A DNA stretch of 64,000 nucleotides from Pleurodeles waltl (lineage: Eukaryota > Chordata > Amphibia > Caudata > Salamandridae): the NCBI RefSeq assembly GCF_031143425.1, contig NC_090447.1, forward strand, positions 29,478,238-29,542,237, in the 5' to 3' direction. Of this stretch, positions 57,171 through 64,000 are shown in pieces. Position numbers and translations under genes: made by a program. Every line of letters begins with the position of its first letter. Position 1 is the first letter of the stretch. Under the pieces are notes generated by a model. It did not search any database and had not been told where the DNA came from. It saw only the letters and a program-made list of their open reading frames with translations.

Positions 57171-58632
57171 CATGAACGCCCTACCCAGACACCAGAAACA
57201 GGAACGCCCTACCCAGACACCAGAGACAGGAACGTCCTACCCAGACACCAGAGACATGAACGCCCTACGCAGATGCGAGAGACACCAGAGACATGAACGC
57301 CCTACGCAGACACCAGAGACATGAACGCCCTACCCAGACACCAGAGACATGAACACCCTACCCAGACACATGAACACCCCATCCAGACCACAGAGACATG
57401 AACACCCTACCCAGACCACAGAGACATGAACACCCTACCCAGACCACAGAGACATGAACACCCTACCCAGACCCCAGAGACATGAACACCCTACCAAGAC
57501 CCCAGAGACATGTACGCCCTACCCAGACACCAAAGACATGAACGCCCTACCCAGACACCAAAGACATGAACGCCCTACCCAGACACCAGAGACATGAACG
57601 CCCTACCCAGACACCAAAGACATGAACGCCCTACCCAGACGCCAGAGACATGAACACCCTATCCCAGACACCAGAGACATGAACACCCTATCCCAGACAC
57701 CAGAGACATGAACACCGTATCCCAGACACCAGAGACATGAACACCCTATCCCAGACACCAGAGACATGAACACCCTATCCCAGACACCAGAGACATGAAC
57801 ACCCTATCCCAGACACCAGAGACATGAACACCCTACCCCAGACACCAGAGACATGAACACCCAACCCAGACACATGAGAAATGAACGCCCTACGCAGACA
57901 CCAGAGACATGAACGCCCTACCCAGAAACAAGAGACATGAACGCCCTACCCAGAAACAAGAGACATGAACGCCCTACCCAGAAACAAGAGACATGAACAC
58001 GCTACCGAGAAACATGAACGCCCTACCCAGACACCAGAGACATGAACGCCCTACGCAGACACCAGAGACATGAACGCCCTACCCAGAAACAAGAGACATG
58101 AACACGCTACCCAGAAACATGAACGCCCTACCCAGAAACCAGAGACATGAACGCCCTACCCAGACACCAGAGACATGAACATCCTACCCAGACACCAGAG
58201 ACATGAACAACCTACCCAGACACCAGACACATGAACACCCTAGGCAGACATCAGAGACATGAGACATGAGCACCCTACCCAGACACCAGAGACATGAACG
58301 CCCTACCCAGACACCAGAGACATGAACACCCTAGCCAGACATCAGAGACATCAGACATGAACACCCTATCCAGAAACCAGAGACATGAACACACACCCTA
58401 CCCAGAAACCAGAGACATGAACACCCTACCTAGAAACATGAGCACCCTACCCAGACACCAGAGACATGAGCACCCTACCCAGACACCAGAGACATGAGCG
58501 CCCTACCCAGACACCAGAGACATGAACGCCCTACCCAAGTACCAGAGACATGAACACCCTACCCAGACACATGAACACCCCATCCACACATCAGAGACAT
58601 GAGACATGAACACCCTACCCAGACACCAGAGA
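57171..58632. repeat. 1.46-kb tandem duplication, copy 1
   Basis: The unit starts at a gacatgaacgcc monomer before caggaacg and the rare agatgcgaga (57,271), and ends after catccacac near 58,600. The markers recur at +1,462 (agatgcgaga 58,733), becoming about +1,518 by 58,294/59,812 after copy 2 gained 56 bp, which is two 28-mers. Confidence 0.85.
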
Positions 58633-60130
58633 CATGAACGCCCTACCCAGACACCAGAAACAGGAACGCCCTACCCAGACACCAGAGACAGGAACGTCCT
58701 ACCCAGACACCAGAGACATGAACGCCCTACGCAGATGCGAGAGACACCAGAGACATGAACGCCCTACGCAGACACCAGAGACATGAACGCCCTACCCAGA
58801 CACCAGAGACGTGAACGCCCTACCCAGACATCAGAGACATGAACACCCTACCCAGACACATGAACACCCCATCCAGACCACAGAGACATGAACACCCTAC
58901 CCAGACCACAGAGACATGAACACCCTACCCAGACCACAGAGACATGAACACCCTACCCAGACCCCAGAGACATGAACACCCTACCAAGACCCCAGAGACA
59001 TGAACACCCTACCAAGACCCCAGAGACATGTACGCCCTACCCAGACACCAAAGACATGAACGCCCTACCCAGACACCAAAGACATGAACGCCCTACCCAG
59101 ACACCAGAGACATGAACGCCCTACCCAGACACCAAAGACATGAACGCCCTACCCAGACGCCAGAGACATGAACACCCTATCCCAGACACCAGAGACATGA
59201 ACACCCTATCCCAGACACCAGAGACATGAACACCGTATCCCAGACACCAGAGACATGAACACCCTATCCCAGACACCAGAGACATGAACACCCTATCCCA
59301 GACACCAGAGACATGAACACCCTATCCCAGACACCAGAGACATGAACACCCTACCCCAGACACCAGAGACATGAACACCCAACCCAGACACATGAGAAAT
59401 GAACGCCCTACGCAGACACCAGAGACATGAACGCCCTACCCAGAAACAAGAGACATGAACGCCCTACCCAGAAACAAGAGACATGAACGCCCTACCCAGA
59501 AACAAGAGACATGAACACGCTACCGAGAAACATGAACGCCCTACCCAGACACCAGAGACATGAACGCCCTACGCAGACACCAGAGACATGAACGCCCTAC
59601 CCAGAAACAAGAGACATGAACACGCTACCCAGAAACATGAACGCCCTACCCAGAAACCAGAGACATGAACGCCCTACCCAGACACCAGAGACATGAACAT
59701 CCTACCCAGACACCAGAGACATGAACAACCTACCCAGACACCAGACACATGAACACCCTAGGCAGACATCAGAGACATGAGACATGAGCACCCTACCCAG
59801 ACACCAGAGACATGAACGCCCTACCCAGACACCAGAGACATGAACACCCTAGCCAGACATCAGAGACATCAGACATGAACACCCTATCCAGAAACCAGAG
59901 ACATGAACACACACCCTACCCAGAAACCAGAGACATGAACACCCTACCTAGAAACATGAGCACCCTACCCAGACACCAGAGACATGAGCACCCTACCCAG
60001 ACACCAGAGACATGAGCGCCCTACCCAGACACCAGAGACATGAACGCCCTACCCAAGTACCAGAGACATGAACACCCTACCCAGACACATGAACACCCCA
60101 TCCACACATCAGAGACATGAGACATGAACA
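58633..60130. repeat. 1.46-kb tandem duplication, copy 2
   Basis: Sequence from 58,633 follows 57,171 onward: caggaacg, agatgcgaga, accacagag, ccaagacccc, accaaag, ctatcccag with one caccgtatccc (59,231), acacacaccc and caagtaccag. It has two extra 28-bp units near its start (a gacgtgaac and acatcagag monomer and an added ccaagacccc monomer). After about 60,130 it goes on into the cagatgccag monomers that copy 1 does not reach. Confidence 0.85.
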
Positions 60131-63100
60131 CCCTACCCAGACACCAGAGACATGAGCACCCTACCCAGATGCCAGAGACATGAGCACCCTACCCAGACGC
60201 CGGAGACATGAGCACCCAACCCAGACACCAGAGAAATGAACGCCCTACGCAGACACCAGAGACATGAACGCCCTACGCAGACACCAGAGACATGAGCACC
60301 CTACCCAGACACATGAACGCCCTACCCAGACACCAGAGACCTGAACACCCTACCCAGAAACCAGAGACCTGAACGCCCTACCCAAACACCAGAGACAAGA
60401 GACATGAACACAAACCCTACCCAGACACATGAGCACCCTACCCAGACACCAGAGACATGAACATCCTACCCAGAAACCAGAGACATGAACGCCCTACCTA
60501 GAAACATGAACACCCCATCCAGCCACCAGAGACATGAACGCCCTACCCAGACACCAGAGACATGATCACCCTTCCCAGACACCAGAGACATGAACGCCCT
60601 ACCCAGACACCAGAGACATGAACGCCCTACGCAGACACCAGAGACATGAACGCCCTACGCAGACACCAGAGACATGAACGCCCTACGCAGACACCAGAGA
60701 CATGAACGCCCTACGCAGACACCAGAGACATGAACGCCCTACCCAGACACCAGAGACATGAATGCCCTTCCCAGACACCAGAGACATGAGACATGAACAC
60801 CCTACGCAGACACCAGAGACATGAGCACCCTACCCAGATACCAGAGACATGAGCACCCTACCCAGAGACATGAACAACCTACCCAGACGCCAGTCACATG
60901 AACGCCCTACTCAGACACCAGAGACATGAGCACCCTAGCCAGACACCAGAGACATGAGCACCCTAGCCAGACACCAGAGACATGAACACCCTAGCCAGAC
61001 ACCAGAGACATGAGCACCCTACGCAGACATCACAGACATGAACACCCTACGCAGACACCACAGACATGAACACCCTACGCAGACACCAGAGACATGAGCA
61101 CCCTACGCAGACATGAACACCCTACGCAGACACCAGAGACATGAGCACCCTACGCAGACACCAGAGACATGAACACCCTACCCAGACACATGAACACCCC
61201 AACCAGAAACCAGAGACATGAACATCCTACCCAGACACCAGAGACATGAGATATGAACACTATACCCAGACACCAGAGACATGAACACCCTACCCAGAAA
61301 CCAGAGACATGAACACCCTACCCAGACACATGAACACCCTACCCATACACATGAACGCCCTACCCAGAAACCAGACACATAAACACCCTACCCAGAAACC
61401 AGAGACATGAACGCCCTACCCAGACACCAGACACATGAGCACCCTACCCAGACACATGAACATACTACCCAGACACATGAACGCCCTACCCAGACACATG
61501 AACGCCCTACCCAGACACCAGAGACATGAAGGCCCTACTCAGACACCAGAGACATGAGCACCCTACCCAGACACATGAACACCCTACCAGACACCAGAGA
61601 CATAAACACCCCATCGCAGACACCAGAGAAATAAAGGCCCTACAGAGACATGAACACCCTACGCAGACACCAGATAAATGAACACCCTACCAAGACACCT
61701 GAGACATGAAGGCCCTATAGAGACACCAAAGCCCTACGCAGACACCGGAGACATGAACACCCTACCCAGACACCAGAGACATGAACACCCTACCCAGACA
61801 TGAAGGCCCTACCCAGACACCAGAGACATGAACGTCCTACCCAGACACCAGAGACATGAACGCCCTACGCAGACACCAGAGGCATGAACGCCCTACGCAG
61901 ACACCAGAGGCATGAACGCCCTAGGCAGACACCAGAGGCATGAACGCCCTAGGCAGACACCAGAGACATGAACGCCCTACGCAGACACCAGAGACATGAA
62001 CGCCCTACGCAGACACCAGAGACATGAACGCCCTACGCAGATACCAGAAACATAAACGCCCTACCCAGACACGAGAGACACCAGAGACACGAAGGCCCTA
62101 CGCAGACACCAGAGACATGAACGCCCTACCCAGACACCAGAAACAGGAACGCCCTACCCAGACACCAGAGACAGGAACGTCCTACCCAGACACCAGAGAC
62201 ATGAACACCCTACCCAGACACATGAACACCCCATCCAGACCACAGAGACATGAACACCCTACCCAGACCACAGAGACATGAACACCCTACCCAGACCCCA
62301 GAGACATGAACACCCTACCCAGACCCCAGAGACATGAACACCCTACCCAGACCCCAGAGACATGAACACCCTACCCAGACACCAAAGACATGAACGCCCT
62401 ACCCAGACACCAAAGACATGAACGCCCTACCCAGACACCAGACACATGAACGCCCTACCCAGAGACATGAACGCCCTACCCAGACGCCAGAGACATGAAC
62501 ACCCTATCCCAGACACCAGAGACATGAACACCCTATCCCAGACACCAGAGACATGAACACCCTATCCCAGACACCAGAGACATGAACACCCTATCCCAGA
62601 CATCAGAGACATGAACACCCTATCCCAGACACCAGAGACATGAACACCCTATCCCAGACACATGAACACCCTATCCCAGACACCAGAGACATGAACACCC
62701 TATCCCAGACACCAGAGACATGAACACCCAACCCAGACACATGAGAAATGAACGCCCTATGCAGACACATGAGAAATGAACGCCCTACCCAGACACCAGA
62801 GACATGAACGCCCTACCCAGAAACAAGAGACATGAACACGCTACCCAGAAACAAGAGACATGAACACGCTACCGAGAAACATGAACGCCCTATGCAGACA
62901 CCAGAGACATGAACGCCCTACCCAGAAACCAGAGACATGTACGCCCTACCCAGACACCAGAGACATGAACATCCTACCCAGACACCAGAGACATGAACAA
63001 CCTACCCAGACACCAGACACCAGACACATGAACACCCTAGCCAAACATCAGAGACATGAGACATGAGCACCCTAGCCAGACACCAGAGACATGAACGCCC

Positions 63101-63600
63101 TACCCAGACACCAGAGACATGAACGCCCTACGCAGACACCAGAGACATGAACACCCTAGCCAGACATCAGAGACATCAGACATGAACACCCTATCCAGAA
63201 ACCAGAGACATGAACACCCTACCTAAAAACATGAGCACCCTACCCAGACACCAGAGACATGAGCACCCTACCCAGACACCAGAGACATGAACGCTCTACC
63301 CAGACACCAGAGACATGAACACCCTACCCAGACACATGAACACCCCATCCACACATCAGAGACATGAGACATGAACACCCTACCCAGACACCAGAGACAT
63401 GAGCACCCTACCCAGATGCCAGAGACATGAGCACCCTACCCAGACGCCAGAGACATGAGCACCCTACCCAGAAGCCAGAGACATGAGCACCCAACCCAGA
63501 CACCAGAGAAATGAACGCCCTACGCAGACACCAGAGACATGAGCACCCTACCCAGACACATGAACGCCCTACCCAGACACCAGAGACCTGAACACCCTAC
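60131..63600. repeat. Satellite segment repeating 40.4-43.9 kb
   Basis: The order of variants matches 40.4-43.9 kb: cagatgccag, acacaaaccc, gatcaccctt (60,564), ccccaaccag, tatagagacaccaaag (61,716), three gaggcatg monomers (61,879-61,935), acacgaagg (62,090), cagaccccag, ctatcccag, a 35-mer with three cagacac heptamers (about 63,006), acatcagac and catccacac. The offset is 19,729 falling to 19,701. It contains no gene. Confidence 0.82.
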
Positions 63601-64000
63601 CCAGACACCAAAGACATGAACGCCCTACCCAGACACCAGAGACATGAACGCCCTACCCAGACACCAAAGACATGAACGCCCTACCCAGACACCAAAGACA
63701 TGAACGCCCTACCCAGACGCCAGAGACATGAACACCCTATCCCAGACACCAGAGACATGAACACCCTATCCCAGACACCAGAGACATGAACACCGTATCC
63801 CAGACACCAGAGACATGAACACCCTATCCCAGACACCAGAGACATGAACACCCTATCCCAGACACCAGAGACATGAACACCCTATCCCAGACACCAGAGA
63901 CATGAACACCCTACCCCAGACACCAGAGACATGAACACCCAACCCAGACACATGAGAAATGAACGCCCTACGCAGACACCAGAGACATGAACGCACTACC
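63601..64000. repeat. Terminal segment in a different register
   Basis: The 43.9-kb counterpart goes on to acaagagac/acacaaaccc, but here the array jumps to accaaag monomers, then cagacgcc, a ctatcccag run with one caccgtatccc (63,791), ctacccc, acccaaccc and gagaaatg. This order matches about 35.9-36.3 kb best, including the order of accaaag and accagag monomers. The window ends inside the array. Confidence 0.82.

Larger units (their letters stand above)
43000..62700. repeat. ~20-kb super-repeat, copy 2
   Basis: This interval follows the landmark order of about 22.6-43.0 kb with the offsets listed there. Differences are an added segment at about 47,296-47,850 (net +446 bp), absence of the 2.7-kb duplication found at 29.7-32.5 kb, absence of the first 3.4-kb duplicate, and presence of a 1.46-kb duplication at 57.17-60.13 kb. 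From about 62.7 kb the sequence again resembles 43.0 kb, so a third period starts inside the window. Confidence 0.75.
1..64000. repeat. 28-bp tandem satellite/minisatellite array filling the window
   Basis: Every line of the window is made of one 28-bp monomer: heptamers cagacac, cagagac, atgaacg and ccctacc in that order. The spacing is visible, for example, between successive atgaac boxes at 10,341 and 10,369. Point variants recur in fixed combinations: gaacacc, gaatgcc or gagcacc for gaacgcc; ctacgcag for ctacccag; accaaag for accagag. Length variants of 19, 21, 29, 35 and 37 bp are interspersed. The array is continuous from base 1 to base 64,000 and both ends lie inside it. Composition is strongly strand-asymmetric, with about 75% A+C on the + strand. 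There is no coding gene, known RNA, mobile element or unique spacer. The family name, species and locus are not recognised. Confidence 0.98.

Noticed and set aside
1..64000. CRISPR array (28-bp direct repeats)
   Set aside because: The repeat length is in the CRISPR range, but monomers abut with no unique spacers, there is no leader or cas gene, and the array is far too long.
1..64000. Telomere repeat tract
   Set aside because: CCCTAC/GGGTAG is telomere-like, but the full 28-bp unit is not a run of TTAGGG-type hexamers and no true telomere repeats are seen.
1..64000. PRDM9-type 13-mer hotspot motif (CCNCCNTNNCCNC) as a cause of exchange
   Set aside because: I checked the C-rich part of the consensus monomer on both strands and found no match. 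The spacing around CCCTACCC does not fit.
1..64000. Transposon, LTR or retroelement insertions
   Set aside because: No stretch departs from the satellite monomer. There are no poly-A tails, inverted terminal repeats, target-site duplications or enzyme motifs.
1..64000. tRNA, rRNA or other structured RNA genes, promoters, terminators
   Set aside because: No non-repeat sequence is available to hold them, no TATA- or box-type elements stand out from the repeat, and no hairpins beyond chance were seen.

Overview
The whole 64 kb window is one uninterrupted tandem-repeat (minisatellite/satellite) array. I see no gene, RNA gene, transposon, CRISPR array, promoter or stretch of unique sequence anywhere in it. 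The basic monomer is 28 bp and reads, in four heptamers on the + strand: cagacac, cagagac, atgaacg, ccctacc. At that length the window holds very roughly 2,300 monomers. Common length variants are 21 bp (one heptamer lost), 29 bp (an extra base in the last heptamer, ctatccc or ctacccc) and 35 or 37 bp. The + strand is rich in A and C and very poor in T (about 10 A, 11 C, 5 G and 2 T per monomer), so the - strand is G/T-rich and carries GGGTAGGG in most monomers.

The type of DNA points to a eukaryote, and a vertebrate-like methylated genome is the best guess. Bacteria do not normally carry 64 kb of pure 28-bp satellite. The commonest monomer differences are CpG to CpA or TpG changes (gaacgccc, gaacaccc, gaatgccc). 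I do not recognise the satellite and cannot name the species or chromosome position. A subtelomeric or other heterochromatic site is possible but unproven.

Layout. Distinctive variant monomers act as landmarks and show nested higher-order structure. Positions 1-700 hold a head cassette. About 700-5,045 and 5,046-9,175 are two tandem copies of a 4.1-4.35 kb unit. About 8,270-15,936 and 15,937-23,630 are two copies of a 7.7 kb unit, overlapping the end of the previous pair. From about 22,600 the array follows a period of roughly 20 kb, with starts near 22.6, 43.0 and 62.7 kb. Smaller tandem duplications sit inside it: 2,677 bp with an 801 bp internal loss (27.95-32.5 kb), about 3.42 kb (35.66-42.5 kb) and about 1.46 kb (57.17-60.13 kb). 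A break in register lies near 63.6 kb.

Nothing here works as a gene set. The open frames of up to about 240 codons on both strands are by-products of a repeat length not divisible by three plus variants that remove stop codons. I found no evidence of a new biological system. The main interest is a well-preserved record of unequal exchange, local homogenisation and CpG decay in a satellite built on heptamers.
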